A stretch of 33,303 bases of DNA from Halothiobacillaceae bacterium. Its GTDB lineage: Bacteria > Pseudomonadota > Gammaproteobacteria > Halothiobacillales > Halothiobacillaceae. A program made the translations under genes and the position numbers. The stretch lies in assembly GCA_028696185.1 (NCBI GenBank), contig JAQVHL010000027.1:1-33303 (forward strand), read 5' to 3'. The notes below the pieces were generated by a model that worked only from the letters and a program-made list of their open reading frames with translations, did not search any database and had not been told where the DNA came from. This document shows, in pieces, positions 9,404-19,196 of this stretch (position 1 is its first letter; each line of letters begins with the position of its first letter).

Positions 9404-10147
9404 ATGCCGCTTTCTCCGAGGCCCTATATTCAGAAAGTATTGCTTCGGCTGGAGGCCGGCATGTCTTTCGATGACTTTCCGTTTACAATACCGGCAGTTC
9501 GTGGGATGAATGGTATTGAGTTTCATCCGGATGTCACCTTCTTTGTCGGGGAGAACGGTTCTGGCAAATCCACGCTTCTAGAAGCCATTGCCCTTGCCTG
9601 TGGTTTTGGTCCGGAGGGCGGCACAATGAACGTGCGCTTCAAGACGGCGGATACCGTTTCGTCTCTTTATAGATACTTGCGCCTCATCCGAAGCTACAAA
9701 AGGCCCAGGGACGGTTATTTTCTCCGTGCGGAGAGTTTTTATAATGTGGCTTCCTATATGGATGATGTGGGCTATCTTGACAGCTATGGAGGCAAGTCAC
9801 TGCACAAAATATCCCATGGTGAGGCATTCATGACCTTGCTCACGCATAAATTCCGGGGGGATGGATTTTATCTCTTGGATGAGCCCGAGGCGGCGCTATC
9901 TCCGAGTCGGCAGCTGGCTGCGTTATCGGCGATTCACCGTCTTGTGCGGGAGAACTCCCAGTTCATCATAGCCACGCATTCACCGATTCTTCTATCTTAT
10001 CCCGGTGCAAGGATCATGCAGTTCGATGAGTCTGGAATACACGAGATTAATTATGAAGATACTGAGCATTATGTTGTTACAAGGGACTTTCTTAACAATT
10101 ATCCGAAGCGCTTGAAGTATCTTCTCGGTGATGATGGAGCTGTTTGA
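9404..10147 (+). CDS. AAA/ABC-type predicted ATPase (COG3910-like), low GC
   Basis: The protein has 247 residues from ATG 9404. TTG at 9389 is also in frame, and neither start has a strong Shine-Dalgarno. Walker A is [19 protein letters not shown] shortened signature region follows (SHGEAFMTLL), then Walker B FYLLDEPEAALSPSRQ and a switch His in FIIATHSPILLSYP. The order FPFTIPAV, then a short insert, then EFHPDVTFFVGENGSGKS matches stand-alone soluble ATPases of the COG3910 type, related to the ATPase heads of SMC/RecF/OLD proteins. The cellular role of this family is not known. Base composition falls to about 40-48 % GC here against about 62 % in mltD, with AT-rich flanks, which suggests acquisition by transfer. 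No partner gene such as a nuclease or TOPRIM protein lies next to it. Confidence 0.85.
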   Translation: MPLSPRPYIQKVLLRLEAGMSFDDFPFTIPAVRGMNGIEFHPDVTFFVGENGSGKSTLLEAIALACGFGPEGGTMNVRFKTADTVSSLYRYLRLIRSYKRPRDGYFLRAESFYNVASYMDDVGYLDSYGGKSLHKISHGEAFMTLLTHKFRGDGFYLLDEPEAALSPSRQLAALSAIHRLVRENSQFIIATHSPILLSYPGARIMQFDESGIHEINYEDTEHYVVTRDFLNNYPKRLKYLLGDDGAV

Positions 10148-10247
10148 TTTATTGTTGGTGTTTACAGGCTTTTGAGTGTGCCCTCTAATTCACCAGAAAC
10201 CCCCTTCTTGCTCTTGTTGCAGAGGCGTACGACGCGCCAGACAAGGC

Positions 10248-10817
10248 TCATCCCATCCATTCGCGCGTATAGGGCCAAGGGTCTTGCCGGGTACGCAGCG
10301 GTGGGTTGCCTTTGATGCTGCCGGTATTGATGAATCCGAGCAGGTGTTCGTTCTCCGACAGGCCCAGAGCGTGGGAGACATGACGGTCGCGGCAGGATTC
10401 GCCGGAGAGCCAGATGGCGCCGTAGCCCAGGGCCTGGGCGGCCAGAAGAATATGACCGGCCGCGACAGCAACCGCCAGATGTTGTTCCAGCTCCGGCACG
10501 CGGGGGTGATTTTCGCTTAAATGGCTGATGATGCCGATCAACAGCGGCGCACGCTGGATTTTTTCCCGCTGGCGCTGCACCAGCTCCGGTTCGGCGTGAG
10601 GGTGGCGTGAGGCGTAGGCAGTGGCCCAGAGCTCGCCTAAGGCGGGCAGGGCGGGTTCGCGCACGATCAAAAAACGCCAGGGGACGAGCGCGGCGTGATC
10701 GGGGGCGCTCATGGCCGCTCGCAGCATGATATCCAGCTGTGTATCGTCCGGCGGCGGTGCGCACAGATGCTTGGCGGGCGTTGAGTGGCGGTCGAAAAGC
10801 AGGTCGAGTGCGTTCAT
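10248..10817 (-). CDS. Nitroreductase family protein (YdjA-like)
   Basis: The protein has 189 residues from the ATG at 10817 (MNALDLLFDRHS). A longer in-frame extension to 10901 has no homology-like content and was not used. The N-terminal RHSTPAKHL, the APDHAALVPWRFLIV segment around residues 38-52 and GYGAIWLSGESCRD near residue 135 are typical of the small FMN-dependent nitroreductases of YdjA type (about 183 residues). These enzymes are dimers that use NAD(P)H and FMN to reduce nitro compounds or quinones; the physiological substrate is usually unknown. The gene is divergent from the ldhA-type gene at 11025 and shares a 207-base control region with it. Confidence 0.88.
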   Translation of the reverse strand: MNALDLLFDRHSTPAKHLCAPPPDDTQLDIMLRAAMSAPDHAALVPWRFLIVREPALPALGELWATAYASRHPHAEPELVQRQREKIQRAPLLIGIISHLSENHPRVPELEQHLAVAVAAGHILLAAQALGYGAIWLSGESCRDRHVSHALGLSENEHLLGFINTGSIKGNPPLRTRQDPWPYTREWMG

Positions 10818-11011
10818 GGTCTTGACGTCTGGTCCGGGTAGGCTAGTGTAAGTGGCGTTCTGGAAGGCGTGAAGTATTCTTTTACGCCTTTTCGCACCCA
10901 CCCTGGGGCTCGATATTGAGCCTCAAACGCGAACCGGTGGGGCTTTTCCCGTATCGCCTGGGCTTGAAAGAGCGACGGGTCGTGCCTTCGGCCTTTGCTG
11001 GCGAAACCAAT

Positions 11012-11016
11012 GAGGA
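11012..11016 (+). promoter_or_regulatory. Shine-Dalgarno that fixes the ldhA start
   Basis: GAGGA, eight bases before ATG 11025. It argues against the upstream in-frame TTG at 10995. Confidence 0.6.
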
Positions 11017-11024
11017 ATTCTGCG

Positions 11025-12029
11025 ATGAAAGTGCTTGTTTTCAGTGCCAAACCCTATGACCGGCAGTTCCTGAGTGCGGCGAGCGAAGCGCAGGGAGGGG
11101 TGGAGTTTCACTATCTTGAGGTGCCCTTGCGTGCCGATACACGCCACCTGGTGAGCGGGTATGACGCGGTTTGCGCCTTCGTCAACGATTGTATCGACGC
11201 GTTGGTGCTGCAAGCTCTGGCAGAGGCGGGCATCCGTCTCATCGCCATGCGCTGTGCGGGCTACAACAATATCGATCTGAAGGAGGCGGCGCGCCTGGGC
11301 ATTACCATCATGCGCGTGCCGGCCTATTCGCCGCATGCGGTGGCCGAACATGCGGTCGCTCTGATGCTGGCCCTGAACCGAAAGATTCACCGCGCCTATA
11401 ACCGGGTGCGCGAGGGGAATTTCCTGCTCAATGGTCTGCTGGGTTTTGACATGTACCAGCGCACAGTGGGTATTGTTGGCACGGGCCGGATTGGTGAGGC
11501 GCTCTCACGCATCATGCTGGGCTTCGGTTGCCGTGTGATTGCCCACGATGTGTACCAGAACCCGGCCTGCCTGGAGATGGGGGTTGAATATGTCGATCTG
11601 GATACCCTGCTGGCCCAGTCGGACATCATCAGTCTGCATTGTCCGCTGACGCCGGAAACCCGTTATCTGGTCAATGCACAGAGTGTGACCAAGATGAAGC
11701 GCGGGGTCATGATCATCAATACCGGTCGCGGTGCGCTGATCGACACGCAGGCCGTCATCGATGCGCTCAAAAGCGGCCAGATCGGCTATCTTGGGCTGGA
11801 TGTCTACGAGCAGGAGGATGGGCTGTTCTTCGAGGATCTGTCCTGCGAGGTGATCCAGGACGATATGTTCGAACGCCTGATGACCTTCCACAATGTCATC
11901 ATCACCGGCCACCAGGGCTTTTTCACCCACGAAGCGCTGGAAAACATCGCCCACACCACGGTGGGTAATATCCGCTGTTATTTCGGCGGTACACCGCAGT
12001 GCGAAAACGTGGTGCGCCTGCCTTCCTGA
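11025..12029 (+). CDS. ldhA: D-lactate dehydrogenase (2-hydroxyacid dehydrogenase family)
   Basis: The protein has 334 residues; E. coli LdhA has 329. The start MKVLVFSAKPYDRQF is characteristic of LdhA. The Rossmann motif GTGRIGEA begins at residue 152. The catalytic triad falls exactly where E. coli LdhA has it: Arg235 in NTGRGALID, Glu264 in DVYEQE and His296 in ITGHQGFF. The enzyme reduces pyruvate to D-lactate with NADH in the cytoplasm; a related 2-oxoacid is possible but the close motif match favours pyruvate. In a chemolithotroph it could serve dark or anoxic fermentation of stored carbon, which is an inference. It ends facing a 583-base region rich in hairpins. Confidence 0.9.
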   Translation: MKVLVFSAKPYDRQFLSAASEAQGGVEFHYLEVPLRADTRHLVSGYDAVCAFVNDCIDALVLQALAEAGIRLIAMRCAGYNNIDLKEAARLGITIMRVPAYSPHAVAEHAVALMLALNRKIHRAYNRVREGNFLLNGLLGFDMYQRTVGIVGTGRIGEALSRIMLGFGCRVIAHDVYQNPACLEMGVEYVDLDTLLAQSDIISLHCPLTPETRYLVNAQSVTKMKRGVMIINTGRGALIDTQAVIDALKSGQIGYLGLDVYEQEDGLFFEDLSCEVIQDDMFERLMTFHNVIITGHQGFFTHEALENIAHTTVGNIRCYFGGTPQCENVVRLPS

Positions 12030-12078
12030 GAAAAGTCCACATCACTTGGTTTAAGAAGGTGTGGCGGACAATTCAGCG

Positions 12079-12533
12079 CCGGACGAAGGATTCCCCCCTT
12101 GGAGGCCATGGCCGGGGTTGTGGAGACCGGGTGAAAGGGCCATGGAGGGCCCTTTCAGCCCCAGCGCGACAGGACGTCGCGCATCCTGTTCTCGCACCCT
12201 TGGGGCATCCATGCCCCAAGCCCTGACGGGTGCGGCGCTCGAATTCGGGACGGCCCGGTCGGAGCGGCCCCGGCCAGGGCTTGCCCGAAGGGCGCCTCCG
12301 TGGGGGTGCCCTTTCTTTGGGCAAGCAAAGAAAGGTACTCGCCCGCCTGCGCTGGTGCATGTTCGAAAGGCTAAGCCGCATAGCGGACGAAAAACCACTT
12401 CAACAGTTCCCGAAAGCCGCTTTGAGACAGGATTGCGCCCTGTTTCTCCCGCCTCAAGTAACGCACTTCGAACCACCCGAATTACAAGCGGGCACCCACT
12501 GCCGCCCAACAAACATTTATTTTGTCCCCCCCC
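12079..12533. repeat. Copy 1 of a two-box intergenic repeat
   Basis: Box A, CCGGACGAAGGATTCCC, at 12079-12095 is identical to 23001-23017. Box B at 12506-12533 (CCAACAA, an A/T-rich middle, then TTTTGT and eight Cs) matches 23068-23095 in 23 of 28 positions. Order and strand of the boxes are the same; the distance between them is about 410 bases here and about 50 in copy 2. Confidence 0.55.
12279..12334 (+). other. Two mutually exclusive stem-loops
   Basis: GCTTGCCC (12279-12286) can pair with GGGCAAGC (12319-12326) and enclose an inner stem formed by GAAGGGCGCCTCC and GGGGGTGCCCTTTC. The overlapping CTTTCTTTG (12311-12319) can instead pair with CAAAGAAAG (12326-12334). The two folds share bases 12311-12326, so only one can form at a time. 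Confidence 0.45.
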
Positions 12534-12612
12534 TCTAAGGCGGCCCCGTGAAGGTGAGATGCGCCTAGGGTCCTGCGTCGGATGCTTATTCGTGAAATAG
12601 CGACGCCACGGA

Positions 12613-15600
12613 TTACGGCTTGTCCTGGTTTTTTCCAGAAAGAATTACCAGGGCTTGATCGAAGGCGAAGCGTGCCATCAACGGGTCGAGGCGTGCGATG
12701 TCGGTAGCTTCGAGCCAGGCCGGAGGGTGTTCGCGCAGGGCTTGCCAGAGTTCCAGCGCCTCGCCGTCAAAGTCACGTAGTCGTTCCAGAAAGCGTTCCC
12801 ACTCGGCAGGTGCGGCGGGGCCGTTCGTGCTTTGCCCGGCGGATGGCTGGGCTTGCATCAGACGGGTCTGCACTTCAGTGAGGGTAGCGCGCAGGGTATT
12901 GCCCAAGGCTTCGCTCAGCTCGGACAGCCGGTTTATTTCGACGGGTGGTTGGCGCAGTGCGTCTTCCAGGGCGCCGGCCTGGGCGGCCAATGCATCGGCG
13001 GCCAGGCTACCGGCGACTCCGCGCAGGTTATGGGCCATCAGGCTCAGTGTTTCGTGGTCGCCCATCGCTGATAGTGTGTTCAGCTTTTGTTCTGTGTCGC
13101 TCTCATCCTCAAGAAAGCGTTGCCAGAGTTCGTACTGCAGGGTCGGGTCGTGCCCGCAGAGCATCCGTCCCCGCTCGGGGTTAATCAGCAGAGGTGTGCT
13201 GTCGGCTTCGATGTTTTCCCTGGAAGGGGTGCCCCCGGTTTCACCTGGGGATCGGGCATGGCGGGCGAGGGTTCGGTAGAGCTCGTCCGGGTTGACGGGT
13301 TTGGTGATGTGGTCATTCATGCCCAGGGCCAGGCAGCGGCGTTGCTCCTCCACCATGGCATGTGCCGTCATGGCGATGATCGGCAGTGAGGCATGGCACG
13401 GGTCGGCGCGCAGATGACGCGTCAGCTCGTAACCATCCATCTCCGGCATCTGGATGTCCGTGAGGATCAGATCAAAGCCCGCGCTGCCGTGTTCTGCGAG
13501 TCGGGATAGCGCATCCCGGCCATTGCTGGCGCTGGTAACCTGTACCTGACGTGCACGTAGCAGCACTTCGGCAATCTGGCGATTGATGGCATTGTCTTCC
13601 ACCAGAAGAACACGCAGGCCACTCAAGGCGGGCCGATCTTCGGCGTGCGTCTCATCCTGTGGTACTGGCGTACTCCATTCCGGGTAGAGCAGGGCCAGCA
13701 AATGGTGGGGCATGGCGGGCTTGGTAATCAGGGGCAGCTCTTCGCCCAGGGTGCGCAGTTCGCGGCGGGCGCTGGCTTCGAAAGCGGTGACGATGGCCAG
13801 GCGCGGCAGGGTACGTTCCTGTGTGGGGCGCTGAGACCGCAACTGCTGAAGAAAGGCTGTGCCGGCCATGTCCGGGAGCATCCAGTCCATGAGCAGAAAA
13901 TCGAAGGGTTCGTGCGCCAGCGTACACAGTGCTTCTTGCGCGCTACCGGTTTCGATGACGACCGCGCCCATTTCACGCAGCATACCTGCGAGGGCGTCGC
14001 GCGCTATGGACTGATCCTCGACCAATAGCACGCGTGGTGCGGTGCTGGGCTGGGGGAGCCAGCGATGACCTTCAGCCAGGGGCAGAGTGAGGGCAAAGCT
14101 GAATTCCGAGCCCATTCCTGGCGTGCTACGCACTTCGATGCGCCCCCCCATGGCCATGACCAGTCGCTGGCTGATGGCAAGGCCCAGTCCGGTGCCGCCG
14201 TAGCGGCGTGTGGTGGAGTCGTCCGCCTGACTGAAGTCGCGGAACAGGCGTGCGCGTTGTTCCTCGTTCATGCCGATGCCCGTGTCCTGTACGGTGAAGA
14301 TGACATGCAGGCTCTGACCGTCGATGCGGCGCGTACAGTCGGTTTCAAGCAGGACATGCCCGTGTTCGGTGAACTTCACCGCGTTGGAGAGCAGGTTGGT
14401 GAGGATCTGCCCCAAACGCAAAGGGTCACCTATCAGACGCGATCCGGGGGCGAGGCGGGAGCCGGACTGGCGGTAGACCAGCTCCACGCCCTTGTCGGCA
14501 GCGGCCTGGCTGACCAGGGTGAGGGCATTGTGGCAGACATCCTCCGGCAGGAAGGGGATGTGTTCGATGACGACCTGACCGGCTTCAATCTTCGAGAAAT
14601 CGAGGATGTCGTTGATGATGCCCAGCAGGCCGTGTGCGGCTCGGTGGATATTTTGCACATAATCGCGTTGCTGGGCGTCAAGGTGGGTTTGCAGGGCCAG
14701 ATGGGACATGCCGAGTATGGCGTTCATCGGCGTGCGTATTTCATGGCTCATATTGGCAAGAAAGCGTGCTTTGGCTTGGGTGGAGGCTTCAGCCTCGTTC
14801 TTTGCCTGTACCAGCTGGGCGAGCAGTTCCTGACGTGCCTGAGCATCGCGCAGGCTGGCGATGAGCACGCCGACTGTGGCATGGAAGGGTTCGAGAAAAT
14901 CGGCCAGTTCGTTGCTGTAGGGGGCTTCGCGGTTGGCAATGCCGTACATGCCGACCAAACGCCCGCAATGGAAGATGGGTTCGCCCAGATAGCGCCGTAG
15001 TGGCGGATGTCCCGGTGGCATGTGAGCGCCGCGCGGATCGGTGGCGACATCGTTGCTGATGAGGCGCATTTGCTCGTACATGACGGCGCCGATAAGTGTG
15101 TCGCGCTTGCACAGCGGCATTCCGCCGTCGCGCAAGCGCTGGAAAATGGCGTGCGAGCCCTCATCCCAGGAAATATCGCTGATGGCACGCAGCTGCAGGC
15201 AGCGTTGCCCATCCGGGCCGTCCAGCACTTCTCCGATGAAGCCGTATTCGCTGTCGCTGAGCTCGATGAGCGCGTGCAGAAGTTCTTCCCATACCTCGCT
15301 TTGTCTTGCGCTGTCGGCAACGAAGCGGGTCATGGCCTGACGCAGGGCATCCAGCAGAAGATTTCGCCGTTCGGTTTCCAGACGGGCATCTTCCAGGCGG
15401 CTGAGGTCGGTAATCACGCCGATGAATTCGGGTTTGCCGCCGGTGTCAATGCGGCTGACGCTCAGGTGCATGGCGAAGCTGTGGCCGTTTTTATGCTGAC
15501 CACGTACCTCGCGTCCGGTACCGATGATGTGGTTCTGACCGGTTTCCAGATGGCGCTGGATATATCCGTCGTGCTGGTGGCGCCAGGGCTCAGGCATCAG

Positions 15601-16764
15601 CATCGACACATTGTGGCCCAGCATCTCTTCGCTGCTGTAGCCAAACTGTGCGCTTACCGCCGAGTTGACGGCGATGATCCTTCCCTTGGGGTCGATGCGT
15701 ATCTTGCCGCTGGGCGAGTTGTTCCAAATGGCTTCATAGCGGTCCAGCGGTTCCAGTGCATCGCGGCGCAGACGCAGGATGAAACTCAATGCCAGGCCGA
15801 GCAGGCCGAGGCCAGCCGCGATGGCGCCCAGGGTGGCGTACAGATGGCGGTGATGCAGGTGTGTGCTGATGCGGCGCACCTGATCCAGTGTCCGAGCCAG
15901 CAGCGTGTCGAAGCGGGCCTGCATGGGCAGGGCGATGCGGTGGCGGAAGTTCGCCCGTGCTTCGGCGTTTTCGGCCGGATTGCCGTTCAGATAAGGCAGC
16001 AGATGGCGGTCGCGGAACAGTGCATAGGCATTGAGCGTGTCGAACAGCTGAGCTTGCAGGTTCTCCGGTAGACGGGTTTCGGTCTGCATGTCGATGTGGC
16101 TTTGCAGGCGGGCCATGTGCTCATCCGCACGGCCCATGCGTCGCACCAGGGCGTCACGATCCAGTGCGTCACCGTATTCGGCGTGACGGCGCATTTCCAG
16201 CAGCAGTGGATGGATTTCCCGGCGCGCGTTCCAGCTGTCGGAAATAAGGATCAGATAAGGGGCGATCTCGGCATCCTTGCCCAGCGGATGACCGAAAAAC
16301 CGTTCGCGCATCTGGTGGAACAGCGCGTCGATCAGGCGGTGTGCCGGCTGCCACCAGCCCTCCGGTGGAGGCGGTTTACAGGCCGGAGCAGCCTGCTGGC
16401 AGCGGTCGACTTCCGCACGCTGGGCATGGAAGGTATCGATCAGGGCTTGTGCGTTTTCCCGCCGGGTACGGGGCAGCTGGCGCGTCCATCGGTCGAGCAG
16501 CGAGTCCAGCTCGCGACGCGTTTGTGCGATTTCCTGTTGATCCTGCGGGTTGGGATGGGCCGCCAGGGTATAGCCGCGCGCCGTTTCACGCGCGGTGAGG
16601 CGGTTGATTTCGAGATACAGGTCGATGGATTCGAGCTCGTCCAGCCATTCGCGCTCCTTGAACAGCAGGTTCTGGTCGCGCAAGAGCAGCAGGGCGAGAA
16701 ACCCCAGAAAGAACAAGCCCAGAAAGAGTGGCCGGGCGATCAGTCGGTGGGAGGCGTGGGGCAT
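12613..16764 (-). CDS. Hybrid sensor histidine kinase with PAS, GAF, two receivers and Hpt
   Basis: This inner-membrane protein has 1383 residues. A first membrane helix at about residues 10-27 is followed by a periplasmic helical sensor region of about 280 residues, then a second helix at about 311-332. A PAS domain comes next (about 340-465, with [20 protein letters not shown]), then a GAF domain (about 475-645). The HisKA site is His674 in [10 protein letters not shown]; an HATPase domain with DTGIGM and GGTGLGL follows. Receiver 1 has Asp960 ([10 protein letters not shown]), receiver 2 has Asp1103 ([13 protein letters not shown]) and the Hpt domain has His1245 ([11 protein letters not shown]). 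The receiver-receiver-Hpt tail resembles BarA-type phosphorelay kinases. It lies 17 bases after the HD-GYP regulator gene, its likely partner. The signal is unknown. Confidence 0.92.
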   Translation of the reverse strand: MPHASHRLIARPLFLGLFFLGFLALLLLRDQNLLFKEREWLDELESIDLYLEINRLTARETARGYTLAAHPNPQDQQEIAQTRRELDSLLDRWTRQLPRTRRENAQALIDTFHAQRAEVDRCQQAAPACKPPPPEGWWQPAHRLIDALFHQMRERFFGHPLGKDAEIAPYLILISDSWNARREIHPLLLEMRRHAEYGDALDRDALVRRMGRADEHMARLQSHIDMQTETRLPENLQAQLFDTLNAYALFRDRHLLPYLNGNPAENAEARANFRHRIALPMQARFDTLLARTLDQVRRISTHLHHRHLYATLGAIAAGLGLLGLALSFILRLRRDALEPLDRYEAIWNNSPSGKIRIDPKGRIIAVNSAVSAQFGYSSEEMLGHNVSMLMPEPWRHQHDGYIQRHLETGQNHIIGTGREVRGQHKNGHSFAMHLSVSRIDTGGKPEFIGVITDLSRLEDARLETERRNLLLDALRQAMTRFVADSARQSEVWEELLHALIELSDSEYGFIGEVLDGPDGQRCLQLRAISDISWDEGSHAIFQRLRDGGMPLCKRDTLIGAVMYEQMRLISNDVATDPRGAHMPPGHPPLRRYLGEPIFHCGRLVGMYGIANREAPYSNELADFLEPFHATVGVLIASLRDAQARQELLAQLVQAKNEAEASTQAKARFLANMSHEIRTPMNAILGMSHLALQTHLDAQQRDYVQNIHRAAHGLLGIINDILDFSKIEAGQVVIEHIPFLPEDVCHNALTLVSQAAADKGVELVYRQSGSRLAPGSRLIGDPLRLGQILTNLLSNAVKFTEHGHVLLETDCTRRIDGQSLHVIFTVQDTGIGMNEEQRARLFRDFSQADDSTTRRYGGTGLGLAISQRLVMAMGGRIEVRSTPGMGSEFSFALTLPLAEGHRWLPQPSTAPRVLLVEDQSIARDALAGMLREMGAVVIETGSAQEALCTLAHEPFDFLLMDWMLPDMAGTAFLQQLRSQRPTQERTLPRLAIVTAFEASARRELRTLGEELPLITKPAMPHHLLALLYPEWSTPVPQDETHAEDRPALSGLRVLLVEDNAINRQIAEVLLRARQVQVTSASNGRDALSRLAEHGSAGFDLILTDIQMPEMDGYELTRHLRADPCHASLPIIAMTAHAMVEEQRRCLALGMNDHITKPVNPDELYRTLARHARSPGETGGTPSRENIEADSTPLLINPERGRMLCGHDPTLQYELWQRFLEDESDTEQKLNTLSAMGDHETLSLMAHNLRGVAGSLAADALAAQAGALEDALRQPPVEINRLSELSEALGNTLRATLTEVQTRLMQAQPSAGQSTNGPAAPAEWERFLERLRDFDGEALELWQALREHPPAWLEATDIARLDPLMARFAFDQALVILSGKNQDKP

Positions 16765-16781
16765 GGCGTGACTCGGACCGG

Positions 16782-17879
16782 TCAGTCGTGCAGGCGTTTG
16801 TGTACGTTGGCAATGTCCTTTTCGCGATCAAGGAAGAGGGCGCACAGGCGTGGATCGAAGTGCCGCCCCTGGCCTTCGCGGATGAGGGATAGGGCCTGTT
16901 CGTGACTGAAGGGTTTCTTGTAGGGGCGCGCGGAACGCAGGGCATCGTAGACATCGGCCAGCGCCATCAGTCGTGCGGGCAGGGGAATAGCTTCGCCTGA
17001 GAGGCCGTCCGGGTAACCGCTGCCATCCCATTTTTCGTGGTGTGAGCGGGTGATCTGGCAGGCAATTTCCAGATAGCGCCCGCTGTCCGCAAGGTTCTGC
17101 ACCGCGCGGGTCAGAATGTTGTAGCCCTTCACGGTGTGGGTCTTCATGATTGCAAACTCCTCGTCGGTGAGCTTGCCGGGCTTGAGCAGGATGTGGTCGG
17201 GAATGGCGATCTTGCCGATGTCGTGCAGCGGCGCAGACTTGACAATCAGGTGCAGGGTTTCGTCATCCAGCGCACTGGCGAAGGCGTTTTTCTGGCGTGC
17301 GTCGTTTGCCAGCAATTCGACAAAGAGCTGGGTACGGCGGATATGGTTGCCGGTGTCTTCGTCGCGAAACTCGGCGAGAGAGGTCATGACCAGGATGCTG
17401 GTGTCCTGCATGCGGTTGATTTCATTGAGCCGACGCTCTACCTCCGCTTCCAGCCACTGATTGCGGTTGAGCAGAAAATCGCGCCATTGCTTGCTGGCCA
17501 GATGAGAGCGAACCCGTGCGAGCAATACCGGAGGCACGATGGGTTTGGTGACGAAATCCGCTGCGCCGGCCAGAAAGCCGCGCTCTTCGTCCTCCGGTGA
17601 TGACATGGCCGTGAGGAAAATAACGGGCACTGCATTGAAACGTGGGTCGGCTTTCAGGCGGCGCAATACCTCGTACCCGTCCATGCCGGGCATCATGATG
17701 TCCAGCAGGATCAAGTCCGGCGTTTCGCGCTCCACGGCTTCCAGTGCTGCCGCGCCGGAATTGGCCAGACGCACGCGGTAGCTGTCCTTGAGCAAGGGGT
17801 GCAGAAGTTGGAGGTTGGCCGGTGTGTCGTCGACACAGAGAATCGACTCGCGACGTTCGCCTGGAAGAAATGCCTGCAT
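16782..17879 (-). CDS. Response regulator with HD-GYP phosphodiesterase domain
   Basis: The protein has 365 residues. A receiver domain occupies about residues 14-130, with acidic pair VDD, phospho-acceptor Asp60 ([17 protein letters not shown]) and the conserved Thr/Lys further on (FLTAMS, VTKPI). A short helix-rich linker leads to an HD-GYP domain: [14 protein letters not shown] with His219-Asp220, then [14 protein letters not shown] and [26 protein letters not shown] enzymes hydrolyse cyclic di-GMP to pGpG or GMP in the cytoplasm, and all the metal-binding residues I can check are present. It is the first gene of an operon with the hybrid kinase and is divergent from the luxE-like gene. 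Lower c-di-GMP usually favours motility. No Shine-Dalgarno is obvious before the ATG. Confidence 0.92.
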   Translation of the reverse strand: MQAFLPGERRESILCVDDTPANLQLLHPLLKDSYRVRLANSGAAALEAVERETPDLILLDIMMPGMDGYEVLRRLKADPRFNAVPVIFLTAMSSPEDEERGFLAGAADFVTKPIVPPVLLARVRSHLASKQWRDFLLNRNQWLEAEVERRLNEINRMQDTSILVMTSLAEFRDEDTGNHIRRTQLFVELLANDARQKNAFASALDDETLHLIVKSAPLHDIGKIAIPDHILLKPGKLTDEEFAIMKTHTVKGYNILTRAVQNLADSGRYLEIACQITRSHHEKWDGSGYPDGLSGEAIPLPARLMALADVYDALRSARPYKKPFSHEQALSLIREGQGRHFDPRLCALFLDREKDIANVHKRLHD

Positions 17880-17960
17880 GAACGGGGGGCTTTGGTTTTT
17901 TTCGCACTATGCCCCTTCCGTGCCGCTTGGGCAATACAAAGCCGGAGCCTCCCGGTGGGC

Positions 17961-17969
17961 TGCTAGAAT
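17961..17969 (+). promoter_or_regulatory. Extended -10 promoter before the luxE-like gene
   Basis: TGCTAGAAT has the TGn extension followed by TAGAAT and lies 36 bases before the ATG at 18006. No -35 is at the right distance, as is common for extended -10 promoters. Confidence 0.4.
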
Positions 17970-18005
17970 GGGCTTACCGTTTCGGATTGTTCACAGGATG
18001 CGCGC

Positions 18006-19196
18006 ATGATCGACGAGCCGCAGGACATGAGCCTCGATACCACGATTCCCGACGCCGTGCGTCGTTTTTGTGCACTGGAAGCTGCCTACGCTGATCCGCT
18101 CACACATGAGGCCCTGTTCGTGGAGGCGATGCGTGAGATTGTCGCCTGGCATATTGAGCGTTCGCCCTGGTACGGGCGTTTCGCGTGCGAGAACGGCATC
18201 CGTCCCGATACCCTGCGCTGCCTCGATGCGGTGTTGCACATGCCGCCGGTGCATGCTGCCTTCTTCAAGGCGCATGAAATCCGCTCCATCCGTCGTGAGC
18301 AGGCGGTGGCGCATCTGACCTCCTCGGGCACGACCGGGCAGAAGACCCAGATGTTCTTCGATGAGTTCACCTTGGGTGGCGCGCGCCGCATGGTGGATCG
18401 TGTCATGCAGGCGCGTGGAGTGTGGAGCGACGCTCCCGCCCATTATCTGGTCAATGGCTACGAGCCTTTCGAGGGCCTGACGGTTGGCACATCGAACACC
18501 AACCAGTACCTCATGCGCTATGCGCCGGTGGCCGAGACCTTCTGGACCCTGCGCCATGTGGGCGGCGGGCGTCACGAATTCGATCCCTTCGGCGCCACGT
18601 CCGCACTCGAACGCTGGGCGCAGGGCGCCACCCCGGTGCGTCTCATCGGCTTCCCCGCCTATCTGCATTTCCTGCTCGAACGCTGGCGCGATACAGGCCA
18701 TCCGCCCGTGAAACTGCCGCCGGGCAGCCTCGTGGTGTTCGGTGGCGGCTGGAAGGGGCAGGCGGACAAGGCCATCCCGCGCGAGGTGCTGCAGGCGTAT
18801 ATCGAACGTCAGCTGGGTATTCCCGGCGAGCGGGTGGTGGAAACCTACGGATCGGTCGAGCACAGCATCCCGTATGTGGATTGCCGCGCCCATCATCTGC
18901 ATCAGCCCACCTGGTCACGGGTGGTGGTGCGCGATCTGAAAACCCTGCGTCCGGTGCCGGACGGCACGCCAGGGTTTCTGTCCTTTGTCTCGCCCTACAT
19001 CACCTCGGCTCCGGCGCACAGCATCGTGATGGGCGATCTGGCCGTGCGCCATCCGGCGGGTGAGTGTGTCTGTGGCGATCATCCTACACCCTGGTTCGAG
19101 GTGCTCGGGCGGGCCGGTATGTCGGCCAACCGCAGCTGCGCGGCGGCCGCCGCCGAATTGCTCAAGGGCCATAACGGCGGGGAGGAAGGCCTGTGA
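18006..19196 (+). CDS. LuxE-like acyl-protein synthetase / acyl ligase
   Basis: The protein has 396 residues, close to the LuxE length of about 380. The AMP-binding P-loop SSGTTG lies at residues 106-111, inside AHLTSSGTTGQKTQMFFDE. GSLVVFGGGWKG and VETYGSVEHSIPYVDC follow in the order seen in LuxE/PaaK-type enzymes. Near the C-terminus are Cys354 and Cys356 (ECVCGDH) and Cys378; LuxE has its acyl-accepting Cys close to the C-terminus, so Cys378 is a candidate. LuxE activates a fatty acid as acyl-AMP and passes the acyl group, via its Cys, to the LuxC reductase. The next gene encodes a LuxC protein and is translationally coupled, which strongly supports the reading. AGGA lies seven bases before the ATG; ATG 18027 is an alternative start. 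No luciferase is seen. Confidence 0.85.
   Translation: MIDEPQDMSLDTTIPDAVRRFCALEAAYADPLTHEALFVEAMREIVAWHIERSPWYGRFACENGIRPDTLRCLDAVLHMPPVHAAFFKAHEIRSIRREQAVAHLTSSGTTGQKTQMFFDEFTLGGARRMVDRVMQARGVWSDAPAHYLVNGYEPFEGLTVGTSNTNQYLMRYAPVAETFWTLRHVGGGRHEFDPFGATSALERWAQGATPVRLIGFPAYLHFLLERWRDTGHPPVKLPPGSLVVFGGGWKGQADKAIPREVLQAYIERQLGIPGERVVETYGSVEHSIPYVDCRAHHLHQPTWSRVVVRDLKTLRPVPDGTPGFLSFVSPYITSAPAHSIVMGDLAVRHPAGECVCGDHPTPWFEVLGRAGMSANRSCAAAAAELLKGHNGGEEGL

Larger units (their letters stand above)
12058..12600. repeat. Gene-free, hairpin-rich intergenic element
   Basis: No credible gene lies between the ldhA stop and the histidine kinase stop. The stretch is instead full of short exact dyads: GAAAGGGCC/GGCCCTTTC at 12133-12156 with a 6-base loop; ACAGGA/TCCTGT at 12169-12189; CTTGGGGCAT/ATGCCCCAAG at 12199-12220 with a 2-base gap; GCTTGCCC/GGGCAAGC at 12279-12326; and CTTTCTTTG/CAAAGAAAG at 12311-12334 with a 6-base loop. 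Two boxes near its ends recur at 23.0-23.1 kb. It may be a member of a dispersed intergenic repeat family or a structured RNA. Its place between convergent genes would also suit termination. Confidence 0.5.

Noticed and set aside
12061-12600. Open frame of 179 codons on the plus strand in the hairpin-rich region
   Set aside because: Its product is low-complexity (Pro, Arg, Gly), no Shine-Dalgarno precedes it, other frames and the opposite strand are equally open, and it is built over inverted repeats.
17927-17969. TTGGGC as a -35 for the luxE-like gene
   Set aside because: The spacing to TAGAAT is 31 bases, far from the usual 16-18.
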